Shown: positions 35,026 to 46,300 of the stretch, in pieces
Layout of the letters: every line of letters starts with the position of its first letter
Numbering within the stretch: position 1 is the first letter of the stretch
DNA from: Paraflavitalea sp. CAU 1676
GTDB taxonomy: Bacteria; Bacteroidota; Bacteroidia; Chitinophagales; Chitinophagaceae
Direction of reading: 5' to 3'
DNA: 64,000 bases
Assembly: GCF_029223285.1 (NCBI RefSeq)
Contig: NZ_JARHUJ010000002.1
Span: forward strand, 868,001 to 932,000
Made by a program: the position numbers and the translations under genes
Notes under the pieces: generated by a model
Database searches by the model: none
What the model was told of the DNA's origin: nothing
Seen by the model: only the letters and a program-made list of their open reading frames with translations

Positions 35026-36459
35026 ATGGGATTACCATATGCGTATAGAAAATTTTGTGCTGCTTTAAAATTCAAATTCATGGATTTACCTGTTTTTGAA
35101 TGTTTGATGTGCCCGCAACTCCGCGCCGGCCTGGTTTCAATCTTTATTTTCCTTTGTTCAACTTGTTATAGTCAATCCGATAACCAATTACAAAATCCGG
35201 TTTTCGGGGTTCATTATATATTAAATGATTTCAAATCGGCCCAGGCAATTCAGGCTACTTCTTTGCGAACAGCCTTGCGCAATAAGCAATTCGGTCAGTT
35301 GCGGCATATGTCGCAGGGACTCGCCTTGAATTATTTTACCGGAGTGGGCCGGCACTTCGATCTCAGTTCCACGTTAACCGGCTCTTTTCCCGACTATGCG
35401 GTTAAAAACAATTCGCAAGCCGGGAAAGGCAGCCTGCTCATTGAATTGGACGCCTCCATCAGGGCCAGGCTATTTAGTTGCCGGTATTACGTGACTCCCA
35501 TTTTTCAGGCTGGTGTCGGCGGGTCATATTATAAAGGATACTGGGGAGGCTTTATTCCCCTTGGTATAGGATTACAGGCAGAAATAATACCCGAAACTTT
35601 CCTGATAGCCAATGCCCAATACCGAATGGGTATTGGCGATAAAGGAAGTCATCATTTCTTCTACAGCATTGGTCTGGCCGGCACCATAGGCAAAAAGAAA
35701 AGCCCAGCCAGGGCTGTTCCTCTGCCGCCTACGCCTATGCCTATCCCACCATTGGATGCTGATGGCGACGGCATCGTTGATAGTGCAGATCATTGTCCGT
35801 TTCAAAAAGGGCTGGTGGTTTTTCATGGCTGTCCAGACCTGGATGGCGATAGTATTCCCGATAAAGATGACCATTGTCCGCACGAAAAAGGATTGCTTAA
35901 ATACCAGGGCTGCCCTATACCCGATACAGATGGCGACGGCATTCATGATGAAGCCGACAAATGTCCGCAGCTGCGGGGCCTGGCAGCATACCAGGGTTGT
36001 CCGCCCCCGGATGCTGACAATGACGGCGTTCCCAATGACCAGGATAAGTGTCCCGAACTTGCGGGAACAACCGGCAATCAGGGGTGCCCTGAAGTGCGGG
36101 ACGACATTCGAAGGAAGATCAATGTTGCGGCGCAGCATATTTTCTTCGGTACGGGGAGCGCCACTTTGCTTCAAAAATCTTTTAAATCGCTCGATGAGGT
36201 GATCAAGGTCATGACAGATGACCCACTCATCAAAATAGATATCGAAGGCCATACCGATAATATTGGTACAGCGGTCAGCAACCTGTTGCTAAGCCAACGG
36301 CGAGCTATGGCAGTGAGGACTTATTTTATTAATAAAGGAATAGCCGTAGAGCGCCTTAGCGCCAGCGGTTTTGGGGAGGATAAACCAGTGGCGGATAATA
36401 ATACGCCCAATGGTCGAACAGCCAACAGAAGGGTAGTGCTGAACCTGCGCTACCAATAG
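35026..36459 (+). CDS. OmpA-family outer-membrane protein with thrombospondin type 3 repeats
   Basis: This 477-residue protein begins MGLPYAYRKF and has a hydrophobic export signal ending near TCYSQ (residue 46); ATG 35080 (MDLPVF) is an alternative start. Residues about 55-235 form a beta-barrel-like region (GVGRHFDLSSTLTGSFPDY, AGVGGSYYKGYWGG). Residues about 243-350 carry four calcium-binding thrombospondin type 3 repeats (DADGDGIVDSADHCP and three variants ending GCP). Residues about 360-477 are an OmpA domain that binds peptidoglycan (IEGHTDNIG, ANRRVVLNL). It is an envelope-anchoring protein. It shares its control region and its first residues (MGLPYxYR) with the next gene, so the two are co-regulated. 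Confidence 0.92.
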   Translation: MGLPYAYRKFCAALKFKFMDLPVFECLMCPQLRAGLVSIFIFLCSTCYSQSDNQLQNPVFGVHYILNDFKSAQAIQATSLRTALRNKQFGQLRHMSQGLALNYFTGVGRHFDLSSTLTGSFPDYAVKNNSQAGKGSLLIELDASIRARLFSCRYYVTPIFQAGVGGSYYKGYWGGFIPLGIGLQAEIIPETFLIANAQYRMGIGDKGSHHFFYSIGLAGTIGKKKSPARAVPLPPTPMPIPPLDADGDGIVDSADHCPFQKGLVVFHGCPDLDGDSIPDKDDHCPHEKGLLKYQGCPIPDTDGDGIHDEADKCPQLRGLAAYQGCPPPDADNDGVPNDQDKCPELAGTTGNQGCPEVRDDIRRKINVAAQHIFFGTGSATLLQKSFKSLDEVIKVMTDDPLIKIDIEGHTDNIGTAVSNLLLSQRRAMAVRTYFINKGIAVERLSASGFGEDKPVADNNTPNGRTANRRVVLNLRYQ

Positions 36460-36480
36460 TGCTGTCGTTTTTTATGTTGC

Positions 36481-36572
36481 ACAGTTATTGCCGATTTCGA
36501 CGCACTTATCGGTCAAAACTGCACACTTACGGGTTTGTGCTTGTTGAAATAAAAGGATTGCCCGTTATTTGT
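36481..36572 (+). promoter_or_regulatory. LytTR-like triple direct repeat and promoter of the RHS operon
   Basis: This second array has the same geometry as 34848-34939: CACAGTTATTGC (36481-36492), CGCACTTATCGG (36502-36513) and CACACTTACGGG (36523-36534), each 21 bp apart. GTTATTTG (36565-36572) starts exactly 42 bp after the third repeat. The segment GATTTCGAC-R-CACTTATCGGT is shared with the other array. It stands in front of the outer-membrane barrel gene that heads the giant-protein operon, implying joint control by one regulator. Confidence 0.7.
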
Positions 36573-36620
36573 GCCCGCAACTTACGAATAGCAACTCCCC
36601 ACTTAGCGATTCACTTACCG

Positions 36621-36640
36621 TTATGACATTGTTGTCATAA
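36621..36640 (+). promoter_or_regulatory. 5' leader hairpin before the RHS operon
   Basis: A perfect 8-bp stem (TTATGACA at 36621-36628, TGTCATAA at 36633-36640) with a 4-base loop lies in the leader, between the -7 box and the ATG at 36684. The OmpA gene leader lacks it. It may be an mRNA-stability or attenuation element, or an operator. Confidence 0.4.
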
Positions 36641-36683
36641 CCCCTAATCATTATTGTTAACTCAACCTAAACCGGCTGCGTGT

Positions 36684-39080
36684 ATGGGACTGCCATATCC
36701 GTATAGGATATCATATTGTTTAATCGTTCTGTTGATCAGTGTGCTGACTTCTGTCGGCGTGATGGCTCAACAGGGTGGCACGGTTGATACCTTGAAGAAG
36801 GCTCCCAGGTCCTCGCATACGGTAAGCGATACGCTACGTTCTGTAAAAGACTCCACGGTTAAGGCTGTCAAGACGCTTGCAGGTTACCAACGCAGCCAAT
36901 TGCAATCAACGCTCACCCCTAAAAAACAAGAACTCACTTCTCTTCCGGGTAAGGCAACTGCTGGTTTTACAGATTCCAGCGGACTGAACTTTAAGAAAAC
37001 CTTTAAAGGTATTTTGAAGGGCAAGCCTTCTTTATTACGTGACGACTCGCTGCGTATCAGCCTCAAAAATCCCTTCAATGATCTGCTGAAGGCCAAACCC
37101 TTGGTTAAACTGAACAGTGGATATGTTAGCTACCAGTTCAACTACCGGTCGGCCATCGATACCCCCTTTGTAGAGAAAGATATTACACAGCACAATTTAA
37201 CAGGCCACTTAAATGTATCGGTGGCGGGTCACCTGCCCGTGCGGGTTACCTTTTGGTCGCGCCAAAGCAATTCGAGTGTATTTCGGGATATTACTGATGT
37301 GCAGGCCTCTTTCGATGGTGCGGCCTTTCAGCAGCAGTTACAGAGCAGCCTGAAGAACCGCCTGATGGTGCTGGCGCCCAGCCTGCGCGACTCGCTGGCT
37401 GGCAGACTTTATGCGTTGAAGAAGATGGATCTTAACGGCCTCAAGTCTGATCTGCAGCAATTTAAGCCACAAGACCTCGCCGAAGCGCATGAGATAATAA
37501 ATGTACCACGTATTACCTGGAACCCTCAGTTGCCCGACAGCCTGAACCGGGCGCGGGAAGACTCGCTGAAAGTAGCCGCCAAACTACTGCTCGATCTGTA
37601 TGGTAACACCAAGGGCGCCTATGATAGTTTGTCGAAGAAGGTGGACTCGCTGAAGACGGTGTATGATGAGAGCCTGGCCAAAGTACAGCGCTTCAAAAAC
37701 ATGCTCAACGGTAAGTGGGACGAGCTCATCAACACCCGTCAATGGACGGACCGTTTGAAAGACTATGGCATGAGCAACGTGCAGGTACCCGCTAAATACC
37801 AGTGGCTGATGGGGCTGCGGCAGTTCAGCCTGGGACGGAATGTTTCCAACTACAGCGAACTTACTATCAAGAACACCAGTATCAATGGTATCAATTTCGA
37901 GTACAATTCCTGGTATTACCTCGCGGTGACAGCCGGCCTGGTCGACTATCGCTACCGCGATTTTGCCATCAATGGGTTTAATAAAAAGCCCCAATACTTT
38001 GCGATGCTACGGGCAGGTGTTGGCCGGCTGGAAAACAATTATCTTATTGCTTCGGTTTTCCAAGGGCAAAAACAGTTGTTCCCTTCCAACGGCTCTAAGA
38101 TCTCCAGCATCACGGTTACGGGCATCAGCCTGGAGGGACGTATGCGGCTCAACCCCACCACTTTTGTAACGGCTGAAGTGGCTAAGTCTTTATCCCCGGA
38201 TTTTCGTCACACGCCTTCACAAGGAAGTACCAAATTGTCGCTCGGCGACAACAGTAATCTCGCTTATGCTTTCAAAGCACAATCGACTTTGCCCGCTACG
38301 GGCACCCGGTTGGAAGGCTATTATAAACATACCGGCGCCAATTATCAATCCTTCAGCAGCTTCCAGACCAATGCGGCGCTGGAAAGCTGGAGTGTAAAGG
38401 CAGAACAAGGTTTCTTCAAACGCAGGTTGCGTCTTACGGCTTCGCTGCGAAGGAACGAATTCACTAACCCTTTCCTGCAACAGGATTACAATAGCAATAC
38501 GGTGTTCAAAAGCCTTACCGCTTCGTTCCGCATGCGGAAATGGCCGGTGATCACGATCGGTTATCAGCCGATGAGTCAGCTGACGGCTATCGATAGTCAG
38601 GTGGTGGAAAATAGATTTCAAGTTTTGAATGCTACCGGATTTCATACTTACAAGCTGGGTTCGTTCCGCACGGCTTCCACGCTGGTGATCGGTCGCTTTT
38701 ACAATACCAGCCGCGATACGGGTTTCGTGTATTACAATGCCACCAATGTGTTCTGGGCGCAACAGTTCTTCTTCACTGCTTTTGCCGCGCAGACGTCGGT
38801 GTCGTTTACGCAGAACTCGGGTTACCGACTGGTGGTGCTGGAGGAGGGAATTCAATTGAATCTTAAAAAGCTGGGTTCGGTAGGCCTGGGTGTCAAGATC
38901 AATAACCTCAATGATGAGGTCTTTAAATCGGGCGCCTATGTCAATGCCAATATCCGGGTCTATAAACAGGATTTTATCACCTTGAGTTATGACCGGGGTT
39001 ATTTGCCGGGCTTTCATAAAAATCTAGTCCGCAACGAGATGGCAACGGTTCAGTTTGTCAAGAGTTTCGGCTTTCAATAA
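36684..39080 (+). CDS. Large outer-membrane beta-barrel-type protein heading the RHS operon
   Basis: This 798-residue protein starts at ATG 36684 (MGLPYPYR), matching the start of the OmpA protein; an in-frame TTG at 36654 is less likely. The signal peptide ends near GVMAQQ. Residues about 40-130 are Ser/Thr/Lys-rich. Then come a beta domain (SGYVSYQFNYRSAIDTPF, HLPVRVTFWSRQS), an alpha-helical hairpin of about 150 residues (KKVDSLKTVYDESLAKVQRF), and a long beta-strand-rich C-terminal half whose last strand ends in phenylalanine plus one residue (FVKSFGFQ), as outer-membrane barrels do. I know no characterised homologue. Its place ahead of the giant RHS genes makes it a candidate export channel or surface anchor for them. 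Confidence 0.75.
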   Translation: MGLPYPYRISYCLIVLLISVLTSVGVMAQQGGTVDTLKKAPRSSHTVSDTLRSVKDSTVKAVKTLAGYQRSQLQSTLTPKKQELTSLPGKATAGFTDSSGLNFKKTFKGILKGKPSLLRDDSLRISLKNPFNDLLKAKPLVKLNSGYVSYQFNYRSAIDTPFVEKDITQHNLTGHLNVSVAGHLPVRVTFWSRQSNSSVFRDITDVQASFDGAAFQQQLQSSLKNRLMVLAPSLRDSLAGRLYALKKMDLNGLKSDLQQFKPQDLAEAHEIINVPRITWNPQLPDSLNRAREDSLKVAAKLLLDLYGNTKGAYDSLSKKVDSLKTVYDESLAKVQRFKNMLNGKWDELINTRQWTDRLKDYGMSNVQVPAKYQWLMGLRQFSLGRNVSNYSELTIKNTSINGINFEYNSWYYLAVTAGLVDYRYRDFAINGFNKKPQYFAMLRAGVGRLENNYLIASVFQGQKQLFPSNGSKISSITVTGISLEGRMRLNPTTFVTAEVAKSLSPDFRHTPSQGSTKLSLGDNSNLAYAFKAQSTLPATGTRLEGYYKHTGANYQSFSSFQTNAALESWSVKAEQGFFKRRLRLTASLRRNEFTNPFLQQDYNSNTVFKSLTASFRMRKWPVITIGYQPMSQLTAIDSQVVENRFQVLNATGFHTYKLGSFRTASTLVIGRFYNTSRDTGFVYYNATNVFWAQQFFFTAFAAQTSVSFTQNSGYRLVVLEEGIQLNLKKLGSVGLGVKINNLNDEVFKSGAYVNANIRVYKQDFITLSYDRGYLPGFHKNLVRNEMATVQFVKSFGFQ

Positions 39081-39097
39081 CACAGTAACTAAGTACT

Positions 39098-40210
39098 ATG
39101 AAGAAAATATATCTGATGAGCTTATGGCTGCTGGCCTTTCAGTTGGGTTACAGCCAGGTAGTGTTGAATCTGCAGCTGCCGCCAATGGGATTAACGATCA
39201 AACCGCAATTATGGAACCTTTCGCTGGTGAATACTTCGAAGGTGAACATGGAAGTGCGGATCGAAATGGTGATGACCAATGTTACGACCAACCAGCGGGT
39301 GCTCACGGGTACCTCCAAATCGGTGCTGTTGATGAAGGGCATCAAGCAATTTCAGCTGCAGGACCTGATGCCCATCACCTACAATGTGGGAAGTGGCGGA
39401 TATGGAATGGATCCATCTCCGGAAGGCTTTTTGCCAACGGGTGTGTACACGATCTGTTATTCGGTGCTGGCCGTGCAAAATGAAGGGGTCGAAAAGATCG
39501 CCGAGGAGTGTGAAACGATCGAGATAGAACCGATCAGTCCGCCCCAGCTGATGATCCCTATGGATGAAGAAAAGGTAGAGATCACCCGCCCTTTCTTTGC
39601 ATGGATACCGCCATCGCCAATCGCTACTTTAAACTCGATGTTGTACGATTGGGTGTTGGTGGAAGTGCAGCCTACGCAAAGTGCGGCGGATGCGGTGCAG
39701 CAGAATGTGCCGCTGTTGAGCCGGTCAAATCTTTCGTTCACCAATTTTCAGTATCCCTTATCCTCGCCAGAGCTTGACACATCGAAGCTGTATGCCTGGC
39801 GGATTACCGCCAAGAACAACCTGACGCCTGTCGGGAATAGTGAGGTATGGAGTTTTAGAGTGAGGCTGTTTGGCTTCGACAGCACCCTTATCAAAACCGG
39901 TGGAGAATATTTTACCAAACTCAGGAGAGAAGAAGATGCGGCCTATATCATTTGCTCCGGCGTTTTGCACTATGAGTACCTGAACGAGTTGAATGACACG
40001 CAGGTCTCTATCAAGTTATTTGATATCAGCGATGCGCAACGTAGAGAAATTGGACTCGACTCTGCGAGCAGGCCGGTGCAGTTTGGTCAAAACTTCAACC
40101 TGCTCGATCTGCGCCAGCTTTCGGGCATGAAGGATAAACATATGTACCTGCTGGAAGTCATGAACGCCAAAAGAGAGAAATGGTACCTGAAGTTTGAGTA
40201 CCGGGAGTAA
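39098..40210 (+). CDS. Secreted Ig/FN3-like protein of the RHS operon
   Basis: This 370-residue exported protein has a signal peptide (MKKIYLMSLWLLAFQLGYSQ). Residues about 20-150 form a beta domain (SKVNMEVRIEMVMTN, GVYTICYSVLAVQNEGVEKI). Residues about 160-280 look like a fibronectin-III-like module (RPFFAWIPPSP, LYAWRITAKNN, SEVWSFRVRLF). The last 90 residues are of unknown fold. It starts 17 bp after the barrel gene and is likely co-transcribed. Proteins of this type sit between an outer-membrane protein and giant YD proteins in Bacteroidota, and may act as periplasmic or surface adaptor. That role is inference. Confidence 0.75.
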   Translation: MKKIYLMSLWLLAFQLGYSQVVLNLQLPPMGLTIKPQLWNLSLVNTSKVNMEVRIEMVMTNVTTNQRVLTGTSKSVLLMKGIKQFQLQDLMPITYNVGSGGYGMDPSPEGFLPTGVYTICYSVLAVQNEGVEKIAEECETIEIEPISPPQLMIPMDEEKVEITRPFFAWIPPSPIATLNSMLYDWVLVEVQPTQSAADAVQQNVPLLSRSNLSFTNFQYPLSSPELDTSKLYAWRITAKNNLTPVGNSEVWSFRVRLFGFDSTLIKTGGEYFTKLRREEDAAYIICSGVLHYEYLNELNDTQVSIKLFDISDAQRREIGLDSASRPVQFGQNFNLLDLRQLSGMKDKHMYLLEVMNAKREKWYLKFEYRE

Positions 40211-40334
40211 TGGTTTTCTGATATATGGATGAAGAAGATGAGCGCAGGGCGATCGGGCAGGATGTGCTTCCCCTGTGGCAGTCAGTATAATTTAATGAAC
40301 GATTTAGTATTAACTACAGTATAAACAGCATTTC

Positions 40335-43300
40335 ATGATAGTTTCCCTTGTCCGATACCACAAACCGATTGCCTGGTTATTTACGGGCCTCTTTTACCTG
40401 GAGCTGGTACTTACCCCAGTGGCGGCCAACGCGGCTATGCGGAAGTCGATACCGCTGCCGCACCGTTATAGTGCTCCGGCTGCAGACAATCTGCGCATGG
40501 CAAAAGCGAACAGTCCGGCCAATGGCCTGTCTGCTTTAAGCCTTTCTGATCCTTCTGCAGCCATCGAGCCGAAGTCGGCTTCCGCTACCGGGGTAACTAC
40601 ACCAGCTTCTGCTGTGGCGTTGACGCCGCTGACCGGATCCGTTTCAACGGGGCAGCAAGCTCCTGCTGCTGTTCGCCAGCCATTTACAACCGGCCCCACG
40701 CAACCGGAGATGCAGAGCTTTCAATCCGTGAACGCCAGTAATATGGTGGACCTGTTCACCGGAGATTTCTCGTATAATATTCCTCTTTTGGATGTAGGTG
40801 GTTACCCGGTGAACCTGCACTATAGCAGTGGTATAACCATGGACCAGGAGGCCAGCTGGGTGGGGCTCGGGTGGAATATCAACCCCGGCACGATCACCCG
40901 GAACATGCGGGGATTGCCGGACGACTTCCAGGGTAAGGAAGATGCCGTGACAAAAACAGTGAGCATGAAGCCGAACAAGACTTTTGGCGTTACCATCGGT
41001 GGCAACATTGAGCTGCTGGGTAAAAGTCAGTTTGCCGGGGCAAGCAAGGTTGTTGACAGCTCGAAAGGCAGACTGGGTTCGCTGGGGGCATCATTCGGAT
41101 TGTTCCACAACACTTACAAGGGATGGGGCACGGAAACCGGCCTCAACGTGAGCATCAACTCCGGTTTGGGTGCTGCGGGCGGGCTTACCAGTTCTTTGTC
41201 TCTGACCAATAATTCGCAAAGCGGCCTTGATATAAGCCCTTCTTTCAGTTACCATATGGGAAAAAATGAAAGCAAAACGAGGGGGGAGATTTCCATAGGC
41301 ACCAATTATAATTCGCGGCTTGGCATACAGGAGTTACAGATCACCGGGCAGGTGAGGCAGCATATTTTCAGTTACCAATCGCAGAGTAAAAGTACAGGCG
41401 TTGCGCTTCCGTCCTATATTTCATTTGCAAAGCCTTCATATACACCAACAATCACTGTTCCATATACTTCAAACCAGCAGTCTTATACTGCTAAAGTGGG
41501 TACGGAACATTGGGCCCTGCACCCGAACGGTTATATGCGGGGATATCTGTCCAAGCAGGAAATTGATCCGAAGGACAGAGAGCTGGCTGTTCCTTCATAT
41601 GGGTATCTATACTACGACAAAAAAGGAGATGACGCCAATGTGCTGCTGGACTTTAACCGGGAGAAGGATATTTCCTTTAACCAGGAGACGCCGCATATAG
41701 CGATGCCTATTTATACATATGACACCTATTCGATCAGTGGTGAAGGTACGGGAGGCATGTTCAGGCCTTACCGGGGGGATATTGGTTTTGTGCACGACCA
41801 TATCATGTCGACAAAAAGCAAAAGCGACCGCCTTTCAGTGGATATTGGCCTGGGTACGGTGGTGCATGGCGGAGTAGATTTTACGCATAATGACAGTAAA
41901 ACCACCAGCGGACCATGGTTGAATGATAATCATTTGAAAGATGTGGTCCGTTTCAGGGCGCAGGATGCCAAATTTGAGAACGTATACTTTAAGAACCCCG
42001 GAGAGAAAACTGTCGTCAATAGTACATTTCTCAACAGCATTGGTGGTGATAGCCTGGTTCGCGTTGACCTGTCGCCCCTGAATGCACAGCAGCTACCGAC
42101 CTTCCAGGCGACGCGTAACCTGTCGGTGTTCAGCAACAGCAAGCTGGCGCGCAAAGTGCCCATTACCGATACAACCTATCGCCGGGAGCGTGACAAGCGT
42201 ACGCAGGTGATCTCTTACCTGACTGCTTTCGAAGCTTCGAAAGTGGGGTTGGATACGATGATCAAATCATTTGGGTTAAATCAATTTCCCGGAAACACCT
42301 GCAGCCCCAGTTATAGCCTGACCCACCGGGTGGGATCGATACGCAAGGCCCATCACCTTTCGGAGATCACCGTTTTGAATGGAGACGGCAGGCGTTATGT
42401 ATATGGTATTCCTGTGTATAATAAGTCACAGACGGAAGTAACGATGTCTGTGGACAGAAAGGGAAATGCCAGTACAGGGCAGGTTGAATACAATGAAGAA
42501 GAAAATTCAGTCGACAATAAATCCGGCAAAGAGGGATACTACAACAAGGAGTTAATGCCGGCTTATGCGCATTCGTTCCTGTTGTCGGGTATTTTATCGC
42601 CCGACTATGCCGACCTGACCAATGACGGTATTACTGAAGACGATAACGGCGAAGCCATTAAGTTCAACTATACACAGATCTATACGACCGATAATCCATA
42701 CCGGTGGCGGGCTCCTTATGGCTCCGTAGCTATGCAGGCGGCTTACAATGAAGGGCTGAAGACGGATTCCCGGGATGAGCGCGCCAGCTTTTCCTACGGC
42801 GAGCGTGATGTATGGTACCTGAACTCCATCGAGTCCAAAACAATGGTGGCCACCTTTGTGGTGGAGACGGACTCGTTGCGCCAGGATGGGTTTGGTGTTA
42901 AGGGACTGAATGGGGAGCAAGATCTTACTCAAAAATTGTACAGGCTTAAACAGATCAACCTGTATACCAAATCAGATTACTTAAAGAACGGCACCAACGC
43001 CAAGCCCATCAAGACGGTTCATTTTGGCTATAGTTATGATCTTTGCAAGGGTAACCCGGGATCTGCCAATACCGGCAAACTGACGTTGACGAAAGTTTGG
43101 TTTACCTATAATAAGAACAACAAAGGTGCGTTGAACCCCTATGTATTCAAGTACAGCGGTAAAAATCCAGGATTTGCGCCCGGGCAGGCCGACCGGTGGG
43201 GCAGCTATAAAAACCCCGCTAAAAACCCCGGCAATGGCACCGCGCTTACCAATGCGGATTATTCGTATACCCTGCAGGAAAGCACTACCTGGACTGCAGA

Positions 43301-46300
43301 CAGTGCGGCCGCCTATGCGGCTCCGTGGACGCTGACGGATGTGACGCTTCCTACGGGTGGCAATATCAAAGTGAGCTATGAGAGCGATGACTATGCTTAT
43401 GTGCAGAACAAGCGGGCGATGCAGTTTTTCAATATTGCCGGTTTCGGAGCTACACCAACGGGTGTTATTACGCCTAATCTTACTAAATGGGGCGAGACAG
43501 AGGACTACTTCCATGTTTTCATTAATCTCAAGGACGCCGTAAGCTCCAGGGCTGATTTTGAAAGAAAATACCTGGAGGGAGTAAATCAGCTCTACTTTAA
43601 AATAGCCGTAAATGTACCGGGGGATACCTGGGGCAGCGGTTATGAGTTTATTCCCTGTTATGCTGAAATAGAGAATTTTGATATCAAGCCTGGTACTGAG
43701 AATAAAACTGTCTGGATCCAGGTGAAAAAGACGCCGGAAGGATACAGCCCAATGGCAACAGCGGCAGTGCAGTTCCTGCGACTCAATCTTCCGAGTAAGG
43801 CTTATCCCTTCTCCGAACCAGGTGACAATTTCAACCTCAAGAATGTATTGGGTATGCTGGCTTCGGTGGCAGCAAATATCAGGAACACGGTTGCCGGCTT
43901 CCCGGCGGCCGCGCGCCGTGGTAACCGCATGAATGTGGTTGAAACAGATAAATCCTTTGTGCGGCTCAATAACCCGGTGTACAGGAAGTTTGGTGGTGGG
44001 CTGCGTGTGAAAAGGGTAGAGGTGAAAGACAACTGGAAAAAGATGACGGACTCTGCGCAGGTAGAATCGACCTATGGTCAGGACTACACGTATACTACCG
44101 AAGTTAAGGTGGACGGAACGCCGGTGACGATCAGCAGCGGGGTGGCCAGTTACGAGCCAACCCTTGGCGGTGATGAAAACCCATTCCATGTTCCCCTGAA
44201 AGTGTGGAAGGAGAAAACAGGCAAATTGGCGCCTACGGATTACCTGTATTCCGAAGAGCCGTTTGGCGAAACCTTTTTCCCGGCCCCGATGGTGGGATAC
44301 AGCAAAGTAAAGGTCCAAACGATCCACAGGAAGAAGAAGTCGGCCAACGGATTTGATGTGTCGGAATTCTATACGTCGAAAGACTTCCCTACGATCGTCG
44401 AATACACGCCGATCGATAACGAAACCAAGAAGACCTTTAACCCGCCGATCAACAATGTATTCAAGTTCAATGCCCACAATGATGTAACCCTGTCGCAGGG
44501 CTTCAAAGTGGAACTGAATGACATGAACGGGAAGTCAAAATCGCAATCATCCTTTTCGCAAACCGATTCAGTTCGCCCTATTAACTATACTTATAATTAC
44601 TACCGGCTCGAGAACGACAATGCTTTTCAACCGAAATTGTCGAACAGGGTGACGGTGGTCGATAGTGCGAATGGCGTGCTTCGTTCAAATGCAGAAATAG
44701 GCAAGGAAGTGGACATCATGATCGACCTGCGCGAACAGATCTCTGTGGCCGAGGGCGGTAATGTGGAAGCCAATGTGGACTGGGTGCATGCCTGGCCACC
44801 GATCTTCTGGTTCCCGATGGTGCCTTTGCCTACCAAGGAAACCAATATGTACCGGTCGGTAGCTGTTACCAAAGTGGTGAACCGATATGGTATACTGGAT
44901 AGTGTGATACACCTCGAAAAGGGGAGCAGGGTCACTACCCGCGACCTGGTATACGACGCTGAGACGGGCGCTACTTTGGTAAACCAGACCAATAACGAGT
45001 TTGACGATCCGATATACAGTTTTAACTATCCGGCACATTGGGCTTATAGCGGTATGGGCTCGGCCTATAAAAATATCGGGGCGACCCTCACCCCAAAGAC
45101 CGTTAAGCAGGGTATCATGTATAACCTGGACGGTAGCCTGTTTGATGCTGCCGGCTATTTCGAGAGCGGTGATGAAATGTTGGTGGCTGCCCGGGATGAG
45201 CGTAATAGCTCAACGACCGATGACTGCTCACCACTGTATTATATCTACAACAACAAAACCAGTTATAAGCGACTATGGGCTATTGACGCATCTAAAGGCT
45301 ACCAGAACAAGAAGGGGGTTTATTTTATCGACACGGCCGGCAGGCCCTATAACGGCGAGATCGCGACCCTGAAGATCATCCGGTCGGGCAAACGGAATAT
45401 GCAGGCAACAGCGCTGGGGTCAGTGACATCGCTTATAAGCCCCATCAAAAACGTGGGAGGCAAGGACCGTATCGTCATTGACTCAACGGCTGAAGTAATA
45501 GCTTCCAACGCGGTTCGATTCAAAGACCTGTGGAAAGTTGACAATGTGTGGAAGATGTATGATAGCTGTGTAACGGAATATAAGAGCTTCAGCGACGGAG
45601 AATGGTCGAACCGCCACATTAAGACCGTCGCCCTGCTTCGTCAGCATATAAAGGACAGGACGATTACTAACACGATCGACAATAGCTACAATAAGATTGT
45701 CGTCAGCTGGCAACGCTTTAATAAAGATGAGTTCAGGACCAGGAGCCTGATCCAGCTGGACCTTTCTGATGTACCCACAGGGGCTATTATTACCCATGCC
45801 CGACTGGATCTTTTTGGAGACCCTCCGAAAAATATGTGGCAGCACAATCCCTGGGTTAATCCAACTGTTTCCTATGAGGGCATAGGTGAGCGCGTTGAAG
45901 GAAGAGTGTCGCGGTATCCATTCGCGTTCTATGGGAATGAATTGAATTTTCCTTGGGTCACAGAGAAAAGCATCCATGATGCCGCCGGCACCACGGCACG
46001 CCTTCCTTGGCGTGGCTTTTTCAACAACTGCTATAATGATACCGTGAACATTACTTCCATTATTCAGAACATGCTCACGCTTTCTCCTGAATATCAAAGC
46101 CTTATTGTAAAGCTGGATACTGAAGCCCCTATGGGAGATGGCAAGTATCCCGTTCGTTATATGAGTTATAAAGGCAAAACGGCTGTGTGGAACCCCTATA
46201 AATGTAGTCAAGTCCCTTGCGTCGACGCCTGCGGAGCGTCGGTCATACTGAGCTACACTTATCCTGTCCAGAGATGTTACCAGGTATGCCGCTCGGAAGT

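Noticed and set aside
34629-35048. 139-residue plus-strand ORF
   Set aside because: It lies across the triple-repeat array and promoter of the OmpA gene, has a TTG-type start and low-complexity composition, and overlaps the OmpA start. It is better explained as regulatory DNA.
36621-36640. Hairpin in the RHS operon leader considered as a terminator
   Set aside because: There is no T run after the stem and it precedes the operon's start codon, so a leader element is more likely.
42981-44477. 498-residue minus-strand ORF under the 2540-residue giant
   Set aside because: It is fully inside a well-supported plus-strand coding region, with no signal peptide, domain or promoter of its own.
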